This document shows positions 33,092-42,451 of a DNA stretch of 64,000 bases, in pieces; position 1 is the first letter of the stretch; the number at the start of each line of letters is the position of its first letter. This DNA comes from Phocaeicola oris (GTDB lineage: Bacteria; Bacteroidota; Bacteroidia; Bacteroidales; Bacteroidaceae). Below the pieces are notes generated by a model, which saw only the letters and a program-made list of their open reading frames with translations, searched no databases and had not been told where the DNA came from. The translations under genes and the position numbers were made by a program. The stretch is taken from positions 1 to 64,000 of the forward strand of contig NZ_JAJLQX010000018.1 in NCBI RefSeq assembly GCF_021295095.1. The letters run 5' to 3'.

Positions 33092-33099
33092 TATCTTTG
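33092..33099 (+). promoter_or_regulatory. -7 element of the YhcC-like gene
   Basis: TATCTTTG, exact TAnnTTTG, 15 bases before the ATG at 33114, giving a very short leader. Confidence 0.55.
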
Positions 33100-33113
33100 A
33101 CGATAAATATAAG

Positions 33114-34049
33114 ATGCAAACGCCGAATAGATATCATGATTTGTCAGGATTCTTTGCGGAGAAGTTCCCGTTTAAGGTCCAAAAGATTTCCATCAACGCA
33201 GGATTTACTTGCCCTAATCGCGATGGAACAGTGGGGTATGGTGGTTGTACTTATTGTAATAATCAGACTTTTAATCCGGAGTATTGCAAGACAGAAAAAA
33301 TAGTTGCCCAACAGTTGGAAGAAGGTAAACAATTTTTTGCTCGGAAATATCCGAATATGAAGTATCTGGCCTATTTCCAAGCTTATACCAATACCTACGG
33401 AGAGCTTGACAGATTGGCGCGTATGTACGAGGAGGCTCTTTCTGTGGATGATGTGGTAGGGATGGTGATAGGAACGCGCCCCGATTGTATGCCGGATGAA
33501 TTACTTAATTATTTGACAGAGTTGAATAGGCGTACTTTCCTTATTGTAGAATATGGAGTAGAGAGTACTAATGATGAAACATTAAAGCGAATCAATCGCG
33601 GACATGATTATCGGACAGCTGTAGAGGCTGTTCAACGGACTACAGAGAAAGGTATTCTTGTTGGAATACATCTTATTTTAGGCTTGCCGGGTGAAAGCCG
33701 TGAACAAATTTTAGACGAGGCAGAAGAAGTATCTCGATTACCGGTTATTTTACTGAAGTTGCATCAATTGCAATTGATTCGCGGTACTTGTATGGCAAAA
33801 GAATATGCCGAACATCCTGAACGGTTTCATCTTTATGCGGCAGATGAATATGTGGAGTTGGTGGTTGATTTTCTGGAACGGCTTCGTCCAGATATAGTGC
33901 TTGATCGGTTTGTTTCCCAGTCCCCGAAATATCTTCTCATTGCCCCTGATTGGGGACTGAAGAACTTTGAATTCACCGAGAAAGTAAAGAAATGTTTGTT
34001 ACAACGGAATACGTTTCAGGGAAGATTATTCAATCCCTTATCCTGCTGA
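33114..34049 (+). CDS. YhcC-family (TIGR01212) radical SAM protein
   Basis: A 311-residue radical SAM protein of the YhcC/TIGR01212 family. Visible features are KISINAGFTCPNRDG followed by GGCTYCNNQTF (the cluster cysteines), YLAYFQAYTNTYGE, VIGTRPDCMPDELL, LIVEYGVEST, INRGHDY, GIHLILGLPGE and LKLHQLQLIRGT. The reaction is unknown. It is monocistronic, divergent from DPP-IV, and followed by a repeat array rather than another gene. Confidence 0.92.
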   Translation: MQTPNRYHDLSGFFAEKFPFKVQKISINAGFTCPNRDGTVGYGGCTYCNNQTFNPEYCKTEKIVAQQLEEGKQFFARKYPNMKYLAYFQAYTNTYGELDRLARMYEEALSVDDVVGMVIGTRPDCMPDELLNYLTELNRRTFLIVEYGVESTNDETLKRINRGHDYRTAVEAVQRTTEKGILVGIHLILGLPGESREQILDEAEEVSRLPVILLKLHQLQLIRGTCMAKEYAEHPERFHLYAADEYVELVVDFLERLRPDIVLDRFVSQSPKYLLIAPDWGLKNFEFTEKVKKCLLQRNTFQGRLFNPLSC

Positions 34050-34092
34050 GTATTTGTGAAGTTTGCTTTTTATAAGCTCATCATTCAATATG

Positions 34093-34188
34093 ATATGTAT
34101 CATCGGGCGAAGTGATACGTATGAATCTCCCAACTCATCCGCATGAACCGATCAACTCATCCGCATGAACTTGTCAACTCATACGTAT
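34093..34188. repeat. 22-bp phased repeat array B
   Basis: Clear cores ATACGTAT at 34115, ATCCGCAT at 34137 and 34159, and ATACGTAT at 34181 are 22 bases apart; a degenerate core ATATGTAT at 34093 extends the phase. The two outer clear cores are perfect palindromes. Spacers (GAATCTCCCAACTC, GAACCGATCAACTC, GAACTTGTCAACTC) resemble those of array A, and the second is identical to one there. Confidence 0.8.
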
Positions 34189-34331
34189 CAGTTTTGGAAG
34201 AGATGACCGTCATCCTATTTGTTCATGCTGAATGCTTTAACTGCCTAAATAAAAAGTATGCACGAACACCTGATACTATTCTTAGCTTACGGATTTTTTA
34301 TATTTTATTCTGACAGAATAAACAAAAACAG

Positions 34332-34339
34332 TATCTTTG
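34332..34339 (+). promoter_or_regulatory. -7 element of the DUF389 gene
   Basis: TATCTTTG, exact TAnnTTTG. It contains the TTG that begins the longest open frame (34337), so translation must start later, at 34355, with a leader of under 15 bases. Confidence 0.6.
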
Positions 34340-34354
34340 TCATTAAAAAATGAT

Positions 34355-35704
34355 ATGGAACAGAAAGAGAAAACATTGTGGCAAGTTGTGAAGGGCTACT
34401 TCAATGCGTTGCCCGATAAAGAGAATGAAGAAGAAACGGTAAAGCAGATAAGCAGCGGTGTTGTTTTTCACGGCGCTAATCTTTGGGTATTGGTTTTTGC
34501 TATTTTTATTGCCTCACTCGGATTGAATGTTAATTCTACGGCGGTTATTATCGGTGCCATGCTTATATCTCCATTGATGGGTCCTATCATCGGAATGGGA
34601 CTGGCCATTGGGATCAGTGATTTGGAATTACTGAAGCGTTCTATTAAAAATTATCTTGTGGCAACGGTTATCAGTGTTCTTACGGCTACACTTTATTTCT
34701 TTATTACACCGCTGAATGAGGCGCAATCGGAGTTACTTGCCCGAACATCGCCCACACTTTACGATATGTTGATTGCCCTATGTGGTGGCGCGGCAGGTAT
34801 TCTTGCTCTGTCAACAAGGGGTAAAGGAAATGTGATACCGGGAGTTGCTATTGCTACGGCATTGATGCCTCCTCTTTGTACAGCAGGTTACGGGCTGGCT
34901 GTAGGTAACTTTTCTTATTTCTTCGGAGCGTTTTATCTTTTTTTTATCAATACTGTATTCATTGCGTTGTCAACCTTTTTGGGAGTTCGGATGCTACATT
35001 TCAAGTATAAAACATTCATAGATCCGGCACGATTGACAAAGGTTAAGAGGTATATTATCGGTATCGTGGTGCTGACAATGATTCCTGCAACCTATATGAC
35101 TGTTCAGATTATTCGCCAAAGTGTGCTGGATAATAATACGAGAAAATTCGTCAAAAACGAACTTTCTTTCAAGGGGACACAGATTATTTCCCAAAGTCGG
35201 GATGAAAAGTTAAAAACGTTGAATGTAGTTGCTGTTGGTCGTATCATTACACCGGAGTCTATTGGTAAGGCACGTGAGTTAATGAATCGGTATCGGTTGG
35301 ACAACTATGAACTAAACGTTATTCAAGGTTCACAGTCAGACAGTTTGTTGTTACTGAATCAAGCACTTAACACGGCCGCGACAAATAAAGAGATAACCAA
35401 CCGCAAGTTATTGGAGCAAGACAACCGGATTCATACGTTGGAAGCGCAATTGGCTGACTATACTCGTTATACTACATTGGGGAAGGATATTCGTAAAGAG
35501 GTGAAAGCAGTCTGTCCGGAAGTGAAGAGTATCAGCCTTTCACAGATAACGGAGGCAAAAACAGATACTTCTGCCACTTTACAATACGTTTTGGCAGTGA
35601 TAGATTGCCGGAAAGGATTAAAAAGTGTAGAACGGGAACGTTTACGTAGTTGGTTGAAGGAACGTGCTCGGGCCGACAGTTTACGTCTATTGGTTACGCA
35701 ATAG
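34355..35704 (+). CDS. DUF389 (TIGR00341) membrane protein
   Basis: A 449-residue protein starting MEQKEKTLWQVVKGYFNALP. The membrane core (about 45-245) has the DUF389 signature: GLNVNSTAVIIGAMLISPLM followed by GPIIGMGLAIGI, then GILALSTRGKGNVIPGVAIA and TALMPPLCTAGYGLAVGNF. The C-terminal 200 residues are soluble and partly coiled-coil. The function of DUF389 proteins is unknown; the Gly/Pro-rich hydrophobic core suggests a channel or transporter. Monocistronic. Confidence 0.88.
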   Translation: MEQKEKTLWQVVKGYFNALPDKENEEETVKQISSGVVFHGANLWVLVFAIFIASLGLNVNSTAVIIGAMLISPLMGPIIGMGLAIGISDLELLKRSIKNYLVATVISVLTATLYFFITPLNEAQSELLARTSPTLYDMLIALCGGAAGILALSTRGKGNVIPGVAIATALMPPLCTAGYGLAVGNFSYFFGAFYLFFINTVFIALSTFLGVRMLHFKYKTFIDPARLTKVKRYIIGIVVLTMIPATYMTVQIIRQSVLDNNTRKFVKNELSFKGTQIISQSRDEKLKTLNVVAVGRIITPESIGKARELMNRYRLDNYELNVIQGSQSDSLLLLNQALNTAATNKEITNRKLLEQDNRIHTLEAQLADYTRYTTLGKDIRKEVKAVCPEVKSISLSQITEAKTDTSATLQYVLAVIDCRKGLKSVERERLRSWLKERARADSLRLLVTQ

Positions 35705-35912
35705 GAACACTTTCGTTATGTGTGCCTCGTTATTGTCTCTACAGATTATTTTATATTACTTATTATCATTGCGACAGACTTCGGTGCTCTCTGGTATTTG
35801 TATTTCTTTGAACGTAAGAATCGAAAGTTGCTGAATTATTTTGGTTTCTATTTTATATTAAATTATTTTTGTATATTGCAAACAAGATAGTTATTAGTGC
35901 CCCAGACAGTGT

Positions 35913-36488
35913 ATGAAGAATGCAGGACTGAATACCGATTTGCTTGATAAAGCCATTATTTTTGCGGTGAACGCGCATCATGGTACAGAACGCAGAGGGA
36001 AAGCTATACCTTACATTGTTCATCCCATGGAGGCGATGGAGATAGTAGCCACGATGACTAATGATCAACATTTGTTAGCAGCTGCAGTGCTTCATGATAC
36101 GGTGGAAGATACGGACTTAACCATTGGAGATATTCGTCGTGAGTTCGGAGGAAAGGTGGCCGATTTGGTTGGATTTGAAACCGATATACGTGAGACAGCC
36201 GATGGGCATTTTGTTGAGTGGAAAGAACGTAAGATGATAGCTATTGAAAAGCTGAATCAGGCCGGAAGGGAAGAGAAAATTGTTACGCTGGGTGATAAAT
36301 TGTCTAATATACGAGCCATAGCCAGGGACTATTGCAGGCAAGGAGAATCGTTTTGGAATTTGTTTCATGAAAAAGATAAAGCAGTGCATGCGTGGAGGTA
36401 TAAAGCACTGGCAGAGGCTATGAAAGAGCTGGCCGATACAGAGGCCTATCAGGAATTTGATTCTTTGGTAAAGAAAGTATTTGGATAA
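35913..36488 (+). CDS. HD-domain hydrolase, small alarmone hydrolase-like
   Basis: A 191-residue stand-alone HD protein related to the hydrolase half of SpoT and to MESH1. Motifs are H21/H22 region in NAHHGTERRGK, YIVHPMEAM (H37), VLHDTVEDTDLT (H61, D62, E65, D66) and VTLGDKLSNIRA (Asp metal ligand). These match the manganese site that removes pyrophosphate from (p)ppGpp; substrate specificity is inferred. The next gene begins 38 bases after its stop, so the two are probably co-transcribed. Confidence 0.85.
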   Translation: MKNAGLNTDLLDKAIIFAVNAHHGTERRGKAIPYIVHPMEAMEIVATMTNDQHLLAAAVLHDTVEDTDLTIGDIRREFGGKVADLVGFETDIRETADGHFVEWKERKMIAIEKLNQAGREEKIVTLGDKLSNIRAIARDYCRQGESFWNLFHEKDKAVHAWRYKALAEAMKELADTEAYQEFDSLVKKVFG

Positions 36489-36526
36489 TCGTTGATTTAG
36501 ATATAATAACTTTAAAAAATACGGAA

Positions 36527-37159
36527 ATGGATACTACAAAGAAATTCGTGATCACGATTAATCGTGAAATAGGTTCTGGTGGAGGTTCCATCGGTAGAGA
36601 ATTGGCTAAACGTTTGGGCGTTGATTTTGTTGATAAGGCCATTGTTGAAACGTTAACAAAAAAGTTTGATCTTTCTGTAGAAGAAATCGAGAAACTGAAG
36701 GCTGAGAAGTTCAATTGGTGGAATGAGGTTGCCAATACTTATGTGAACCGCTACTATATGAGCGAACGTTTTGATCTTGACACTATTGTGCCTACTACCG
36801 AGAATATCTTTAAAGTAGAGTCTCAGGTATTAAGAGAGATTGCGGCGCAAGGATCATGTGTTATCGCCGGACGTTCAGGATTCTATATCTTCAGGGATGA
36901 GCCTAACTCTGTCAAGATTTTTATTCAGAGTACAAAAGAGAAACGTTTGGCACATATTATGGAAAAACGGAATGTCTCAAGTGATAAAGCTGAGAAGATT
37001 ATACAAAAAGTGGACGAAGGTCGTGAAAATTATACAAAGAAATTCTCAGGGACCAGTCGTTATGATACTCGTAATTATGATTTGGCTATCAACGTGGCAA
37101 ATATGACGACGGATGAGGCTGTTGATTTGATTTTGAAGTTTATCGAGATGAAGAAATAG
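36527..37159 (+). CDS. Cytidylate-kinase-like family protein
   Basis: A 210-residue P-loop protein of the Cytidylate_kin2 family (PF13189): VITINREIGSGGGSIGREL replaces the standard Walker A loop, followed by GVDFVDKAIVETLTKKF, GSCVIAGRSGFYIF and YDLAINVANMTTDEAVDLI. Some residues of true CMP kinase are not obvious, so the substrate is uncertain. It lies between the HD hydrolase and a flavodiiron protein on one strand. Confidence 0.85.
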   Translation: MDTTKKFVITINREIGSGGGSIGRELAKRLGVDFVDKAIVETLTKKFDLSVEEIEKLKAEKFNWWNEVANTYVNRYYMSERFDLDTIVPTTENIFKVESQVLREIAAQGSCVIAGRSGFYIFRDEPNSVKIFIQSTKEKRLAHIMEKRNVSSDKAEKIIQKVDEGRENYTKKFSGTSRYDTRNYDLAINVANMTTDEAVDLILKFIEMKK

Positions 37160-37197
37160 ATTGTTTTTCTGCTTACTCGACATATAAATAAATTATT

Positions 37198-38382
37198 ATG
37201 GAATTAAAAGGAAATGTTCATTATGTCGGTGTGAACGACCGACAGAAATATTTGTTTGAGAATTTATGGCCATTACCGAATGGTGTATCATATAACTCAT
37301 ACCTTATCGCTGATGATAAAATTGCTTTAATAGAAACAGTGGATGTGCGTTACTTTGAAGTGTACATCAAGAAGATTAAGAATGTGATAGGAGAGAAGCC
37401 TATCGATTATCTTATTATAGATCACATGGAGCCTGATCATTCCGGTTCTATTGGTTTGATAAAAAAATATTATCCGGATATTACGTTGGTAGGCAATGTG
37501 AAAACCTTTACTATGGTAGAAGGCTATTATGGCGTTCAAGGAAATCAGTTAGTGGTAAAGGAAGGTGATATACTCGATTTGGGACATCATAAGTTGCAGT
37601 TTGCCATGATTCCAATGGTCCATTGGCCGGAGACGATGGTTACTTTCGATATGACTGAAGGCATTATCTTCACCGGTGATGCCTTGGGTGCATTCGGTGC
37701 TTTAAATGGTGGCGTTATTGATACTCAAATTAATACCGATGGTTATTGGAGCGAGATGGAACGTTACTATTCTAATATTGTTGGCAAGTATGGAATTCCT
37801 GTACAGAAAGCTTTAGCTAAGTTGAGTTGTCTGCCAATTAAAATGGCTTGTCCTACACACGGACCGGTCTGGACTGAGCAGTTGCCGAAAGTCATCGGTA
37901 TTTATGATCGTATGAGCAAATATGAAGCTCAAGAAGGTGTGGTTATCGTTTATGGTACGATGTATGGCAACACCGAAATGATGGCTGAAATCATTGCTGA
38001 AGAACTGAACAGACAGGGCATTAAGAACATTATTGTGGAGAATGTTTCACGCAAGCACCATTCGTATATTATTCAGGAAGTGTTTAATTATAAGGGACTG
38101 ATTTTAGGCTGCCCTACCTATAATACGGATATCTATCCTGAGATGGAAGCATTGCTTGGAGAGTTGGCTTCACGTGATATCAAAAACCGTTACTTTGGTT
38201 GGTTTGGCTCATTTAGTTGGGCAGGAAATGCTGTTAAGAAGATAGGAGCCTATAATGAGAAACTGAAATACGAGCAAGTTGGCACACCCGTAGAAATGAG
38301 GCAGGCTATGAAACCTGTTACAGAGAAAGAGTGTCGTGCGTTGGCAAAGGCTATGGCTGACCGGTTGAAAGCCGATCGGTGA
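37198..38382 (+). CDS. FprA-type flavodiiron protein
   Basis: A 394-residue enzyme reducing oxygen or nitric oxide to protect anaerobic metabolism. The N-terminal beta-lactamase-like domain carries the di-iron ligands HMEPDHSGS (HxExD), MIPMVHWPETMVTF and GDALGAFG, with THGPVW (His) closing the set. The flavodoxin domain begins near VVIVYGTMYGNTEMMAEIIA (FMN phosphate loop), with LGCPTYNTDIYP and GWFGSFSWAG. Full length. It starts 38 bases after the kinase-like gene and ends head to tail against the YciO-type gene on the other strand with no gap. Confidence 0.95.
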   Translation: MELKGNVHYVGVNDRQKYLFENLWPLPNGVSYNSYLIADDKIALIETVDVRYFEVYIKKIKNVIGEKPIDYLIIDHMEPDHSGSIGLIKKYYPDITLVGNVKTFTMVEGYYGVQGNQLVVKEGDILDLGHHKLQFAMIPMVHWPETMVTFDMTEGIIFTGDALGAFGALNGGVIDTQINTDGYWSEMERYYSNIVGKYGIPVQKALAKLSCLPIKMACPTHGPVWTEQLPKVIGIYDRMSKYEAQEGVVIVYGTMYGNTEMMAEIIAEELNRQGIKNIIVENVSRKHHSYIIQEVFNYKGLILGCPTYNTDIYPEMEALLGELASRDIKNRYFGWFGSFSWAGNAVKKIGAYNEKLKYEQVGTPVEMRQAMKPVTEKECRALAKAMADRLKADR

Positions 38383-38994
38383 TCAGCTGTTTAGTTCTCC
38401 CTTTCCTTGACGAATAATTTCAGGATAGTCTGTAGTGCAATCTATAACGGTGGATGGTTTTATCCCTCCGATACCTCCATTAATGACTAAGTCGACATCA
38501 TTGCCGAATTTCTCGTCAATAAGTTCGGGATCCGTAATATATTCAATGTCTTCATCTTCTTCACGCGGTAACGTCGTGGAGAAGAGGGGGGCATTTAATG
38601 CCATGCAGATATCTTTTACAATGTTATTGTCCGGAATGCGGATGCCTACTTCTTTTCTATTTCGGAAGACCTTGGGAAGATTACTGCTGACAGGAAGCAC
38701 AAAGGTGAACGGGCCGGGCAAATTCCTTTTCATTAATTTGAATGTAGAGTTACTTACTTTGGCATATTCACTGATATGGCTTAAGTCGGAGCAGATAATA
38801 GACAGATGATGTTTTGACGGGTCAATCTTTTTTAATCGGCAGATGCGTTCTACTGCCTGATTTTTCATTCCATTACAACTGATAGCGTACACGGTATCTG
38901 TAGGAATGATAATAATTCCTCCGTCATTTAGCAATTGGATTATCTTATCAATATCCTTTGGATTATTATTTTTTTCGTATAATTTGAATAACAT
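38383..38994 (-). CDS. Sua5/YciO/YrdC family protein (threonylcarbamoyl-AMP synthase type)
   Basis: A 203-residue protein from the ATG at 38992-38994, two bases after the stop of the helicase gene. It has the YrdC fold: GIIIIPTDTVYAISC, ICRLKKIDPSKHHLSIICSD, RNLPGPFTFVLP, VGIRIPDN, APLFSTTLP and GGIKPSTVIDCTTDYPEIIR. Sua5/YrdC members make threonylcarbamoyl-AMP for tRNA t6A; YciO members share the fold with uncertain role. Substitutions such as KHHLSII (for KR-P-pl) lean toward the YciO side. The frame extends upstream inside the helicase gene, which is why the shorter start is chosen. Confidence 0.88.
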   Translation of the reverse strand: MLFKLYEKNNNPKDIDKIIQLLNDGGIIIIPTDTVYAISCNGMKNQAVERICRLKKIDPSKHHLSIICSDLSHISEYAKVSNSTFKLMKRNLPGPFTFVLPVSSNLPKVFRNRKEVGIRIPDNNIVKDICMALNAPLFSTTLPREEDEDIEYITDPELIDEKFGNDVDLVINGGIGGIKPSTVIDCTTDYPEIIRQGKGELNS

Positions 38995-38996
38995 AT

Positions 38997-41000
38997 TTAT
39001 TTCTTTTGTTTCTTTTCTCTCAGTTTTTGAGCAATCGCCCAATGAATTCCGGCTTCCTCTTCCTTACCTTGTCTGGAAAGAGTATCACCGAATAACTCAT
39101 GCGCTTTGGCATGATCAGGTTTTAGCGAAATCGCCTTATCAAAGTCGGCAGCCGCGCTATCAAAATCATTCATGTCCAGCCGGACTCTCCCCCGGTTATA
39201 GATAGCTTTGAATGATTTAGGATTTAGTTTTACAGCCATGTTCAGGCATTTCACTGCTTCATCTGATAGTTTCTCATCGTAAAGTGTAATACCCTTACGT
39301 ACCAGTGCGTTTACATAGGTTGGATTCATCTCCAAAGCCTTGTTGTAATTAGCTAAAGCAGCTTTTGCGTCATGAGCCTGTGTGATGCATTCATTACCCA
39401 TCTGATAATATTCCTCCGCATATTTCTCCAGACTTTTCTGCTGTTCTGTTATTCTGGTCTTTAAATTTTGATTTTGCTCTTTTAGGTGATTGATGATGTT
39501 CAGTTTACGGCGTATATACCGTTTTGCCAAAGGCCGTTCTATATCGTAACGGGAATGGATGGCAAGGAAGAATTGTTTAAGGGCTTCATCAAAGTTTCCT
39601 TCATCGAATGCTTTTACTGCTTCGCTATATTGTATGTCGGCTTGAGCCTGCTTTAGTGCTTTATCCACAGCCTGTTGATCATTGAAACGAGCAGCGAAGT
39701 TCTTTACTTCCGGACGGATAAATATATCGCTTTGAGTAATAGGCTGGCATAATTGGATGCCATTAAGCGAAGTGCAACGGCTCAGTGCAACATACGCTTG
39801 TCCTCCGGCAAAGACACCACCGGAGAAATCTATAATCACATTTGAAAATGTCAATCCTTGACTTTTATGAATCGTGATAGCCCAAGCCAGACGAATGGGG
39901 TATTGAATGAATGTGCCTAATTCTTCTTCTTCAATTTTCTTTTCCTTTTCATTATAAGTGTAGCGGATATTGCTCCACTTTTCTTGTTGTACTTCATATT
40001 CCATACCATCTTCTGTAACGACCCATAAAGTACCGTCTTCCTCATCTAAGGTGGATATTTCTCCAATGGTTCCGTTCACCCAACGTTTGTCGGGATCATT
40101 CTTGATGAAGATAATCTGTGCGCCGATTTTTACTTCCAAATCTAACAGTGTTGGTAATGTATTTTCAGGAAAGTCGCCTTTTACTTCACCTTTAAGGATG
40201 ACAGATTCCCCCGGTAGCTCTTCTAATTTCTTTTCGTTGATAAAATCTACCGTATCTCTTCGCGTAGCCAATGTGATATGCATATCCTTATTATTCTCCT
40301 CGATAGAAGTATTGTAACGCATGTTCAACAGTTGGAGATCGGCAGCTCCTGCTTGATTATTCCGGATATGATCGAGTACACTGATAAACACTTTATCAGT
40401 CTGACGGTACATTTTTTTTAACTCTATACTTATTAAATCAATCTGACTGAATACTTTTGCTGAGAAGAAATACTGGTTGGGATAGTAATGGCTCAAAATC
40501 TCTCGCTCATCATTTTTTATAACCGGTTCTAATTGGAATACATCACCAACAAAGAGCATCTGCTTACCACCAAATGGCTCTCGCATATTATGGGCGTACA
40601 CACGTAATATTTTATCTATGAAGTCGATGATATCAGCCCTGACCATGGATATCTCATCAATGATGATCAATTCCACTTCTTGAATGAGTTTGCGGTGGGC
40701 TGAAGAATATTTCAGGAAACTGTATAGCTTACCACCTTTCAGACTGAAGTTAGGGTCATCTGGAAGTAACGGATAAAAAGGAAGCCGAAAGAAACTGTGG
40801 ATAGTGGTTCCACCGACATTAATGGCTGCAATGCCTGTAGGTGCCAATACGATATGTTTTTTCTTCGTCACTTCGCATACGTATTTTAAAAAGGTAGACT
40901 TTCCAGTCCCCGCCCTTCCGGTGAGGAAGACAGACTGATGAGTGTACTGAATGAGATTCAGCGCATTCTTAAATTCGGTGTTATCGGTATCTATCTTCAT
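38997..41000 (-). CDS. PIF1/RecD-like helicase with C-terminal TPR domain
   Basis: A 667-residue superfamily 1B helicase. Motifs are Walker A GRAGTGKST (28-36), the IIIDEISMVRADIID segment (Walker B), FVGDVFQLEPV, a Q-rich motif III region, and LAWAITIHKSQGLTF followed by YVALSRCTSLNGI near 420-445. The last 200 residues are TPR repeats (EYYQMGNECITQAHDAKAAL, then NYNKALEMNPTY, AVKLNPKSFKAIYNRGR and DKAISLKPDHAKAHELFG), normally protein-interaction modules. This fusion is seen in other Bacteroidetes. The helicase call is firm; targets are unknown. It is followed tightly by the YciO-type gene. Confidence 0.93.
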   Translation of the reverse strand: MKIDTDNTEFKNALNLIQYTHQSVFLTGRAGTGKSTFLKYVCEVTKKKHIVLAPTGIAAINVGGTTIHSFFRLPFYPLLPDDPNFSLKGGKLYSFLKYSSAHRKLIQEVELIIIDEISMVRADIIDFIDKILRVYAHNMREPFGGKQMLFVGDVFQLEPVIKNDEREILSHYYPNQYFFSAKVFSQIDLISIELKKMYRQTDKVFISVLDHIRNNQAGAADLQLLNMRYNTSIEENNKDMHITLATRRDTVDFINEKKLEELPGESVILKGEVKGDFPENTLPTLLDLEVKIGAQIIFIKNDPDKRWVNGTIGEISTLDEEDGTLWVVTEDGMEYEVQQEKWSNIRYTYNEKEKKIEEEELGTFIQYPIRLAWAITIHKSQGLTFSNVIIDFSGGVFAGGQAYVALSRCTSLNGIQLCQPITQSDIFIRPEVKNFAARFNDQQAVDKALKQAQADIQYSEAVKAFDEGNFDEALKQFFLAIHSRYDIERPLAKRYIRRKLNIINHLKEQNQNLKTRITEQQKSLEKYAEEYYQMGNECITQAHDAKAALANYNKALEMNPTYVNALVRKGITLYDEKLSDEAVKCLNMAVKLNPKSFKAIYNRGRVRLDMNDFDSAAADFDKAISLKPDHAKAHELFGDTLSRQGKEEEAGIHWAIAQKLREKKQKK

Positions 41001-41050
41001 GAGTGAACAAACGACTTATTGGTAGTAGTGATGGAAGTTTAGTCGATTAT

Positions 41051-41533
41051 TTATTTGTTTAGGAAATCATTCGTGAAGATGAGTGGGAGAATATCCGTTA
41101 CGCTATTTATAATATAAATATACTTCTTACTGTATAGTAGAATTTGAATAGGTTTACCATATCGTTTCTCTGTTTCCATCAGTACTTGGCGACATGATCC
41201 ACAGGGTGGACAAGGATTTTCGGTAAAGTCTTGCTGATCTTTTGCTGCGATGGCCAGCATCTTTACAGAAGCCAATGGGTATTGAGCATTGGCATAAAAG
41301 ATGGCTGTGCGCTCTGCACAGGTTCCCGACGGATAAGCTGCATTCTCCTGATTGCTTCCGGTAATGACCTTGCCATTGCTTAACAGTACAGCCGCCCCAA
41401 CCGAGAAGTGGGAGTAGGGAGCATAGCTGCGTGATGTAGCATCTTTCGCGGCATTAACCAGAATACGTTCGGTCTCATTTAACTCATCGTAATTCACTAC
41501 CTTTATATTAATCTCTATTTTCAAATTTTCCAT
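41051..41533 (-). CDS. cdd: Cytidine deaminase
   Basis: Converts cytidine and deoxycytidine to uridine forms for salvage. The 160-residue enzyme has zinc ligands C72 in TCAERTAIF (E74 catalytic) and C111 and C114 in CPPCGSCRQ, with SHFSVGAAVLLSNG and GSNQENAAYPSG before them. The start is 13 bases after the glucosaminidase stop, so it is third in the operon beginning at 43099. Confidence 0.95.
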   Translation of the reverse strand: MENLKIEINIKVVNYDELNETERILVNAAKDATSRSYAPYSHFSVGAAVLLSNGKVITGSNQENAAYPSGTCAERTAIFYANAQYPLASVKMLAIAAKDQQDFTENPCPPCGSCRQVLMETEKRYGKPIQILLYSKKYIYIINSVTDILPLIFTNDFLNK

Positions 41534-41545
41534 GAGTTTTTATTC

Positions 41546-42445
41546 TTAACGGAGACGGATATAGTTGTCTACTTCCAAAGTGGAAGTATCCGGCTTCATT
41601 CGGTTCATCTTATATAAATACTTCAACTGAATGCCATACATTTGCGAGATAGAATGCATAGACTCTCCTTGCTTGACTTTATGGATGATATGATCCTCGT
41701 CAGCGCGTGTATGTTTCTTTTCCAAATAAACGATGTCTCCGGACTGCAAAATGTATCCTTTATACAAGTCATTGTACTTTATTAACTTTTTTTGTGAGAT
41801 ATCAAATTCTTTTGAGATAGATTTCCATGTATCTCCTTGGCGTGCAATGATATAAAGTAAATCGTTTGAAAGATATGGTTGATGAGGATTTGGATTTTCC
41901 ATGACCCACTGATGCTCGTACTTGGCACCCTTTCTGTCATATTGGTATAGTTTATATGTTTCAATGATTCCAATTAACCGATTGGCGTAAGTCGGATCAG
42001 TGGCATAGCCTGCACGTTTCAGTCCTCGAGCCCATCCCTTGTAATCTTTCGGATTGAGTTGAAACAAAAATGCATAGCGTCGTCCTGTTCTCAGAAACTT
42101 AGCGTGATCTTCATACGAATCTTTTACTTTTTTATAGGCACGAAAACATTCGTTACGAGCATCATCGTCATGAAGAACTGTTTTGCCTTCCCAACTCTTG
42201 CCACATTTTATTCCAAAATGATTATTGGAGTAACGGGCCAGAGTACTGGTTCCGGCTCCCGATTCAAGCAACCCCTGAGCCAGTGTAATGCTGGCAGGAA
42301 TATGAAACTTCTCCATCTGATCAATGGCGATATCTTTGTACTTTTTGATGTAATCATCGTACGATTGGTTCCAACTTTGCGCATTTGCTTGAAAAGTACA
42401 TATCAGAAACAGTGGTATCAACAGAACAATATTCTTTATCTTCAT
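41546..42445 (-). CDS. Secreted glucosaminidase (FlgJ-type) with two LysM domains
   Basis: A peptidoglycan hydrolase of 299 residues. Signal peptide at 1-22 (IVLLIPLFLICTFQANAQ). The glucosaminidase domain (about 30-170) has ITLAQGLLESGAGTSTLA with the catalytic Glu, NNHFGIKC, SYEDHAKFL and AGYATDPTYA. Two LysM modules follow: one near 200-240 (YIIARQGDTWKSISKEFD) and one near 250-298 (HKVKQGESMHSISQMYG), which bind cell-wall glycan. Its start is 6 bases after the stop of the CBM9-like gene. Likely acts in the periplasm during wall turnover. Confidence 0.93.
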   Translation of the reverse strand: MKIKNIVLLIPLFLICTFQANAQSWNQSYDDYIKKYKDIAIDQMEKFHIPASITLAQGLLESGAGTSTLARYSNNHFGIKCGKSWEGKTVLHDDDARNECFRAYKKVKDSYEDHAKFLRTGRRYAFLFQLNPKDYKGWARGLKRAGYATDPTYANRLIGIIETYKLYQYDRKGAKYEHQWVMENPNPHQPYLSNDLLYIIARQGDTWKSISKEFDISQKKLIKYNDLYKGYILQSGDIVYLEKKHTRADEDHIIHKVKQGESMHSISQMYGIQLKYLYKMNRMKPDTSTLEVDNYIRLR

Positions 42446-42451
42446 TATTTA

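Larger units (their letters stand above)
34050..34354. other. Intergenic region with repeat array B
   Basis: Between two rightward genes. It holds the 22-bp-phased array at 34093-34188 and the promoter at 34332. Nothing else is recognised. Confidence 0.5.

Noticed and set aside
34337-34354. TTG start for the DUF389 protein
   Set aside because: The TTG is inside the -7 element TATCTTTG; translation must begin downstream.
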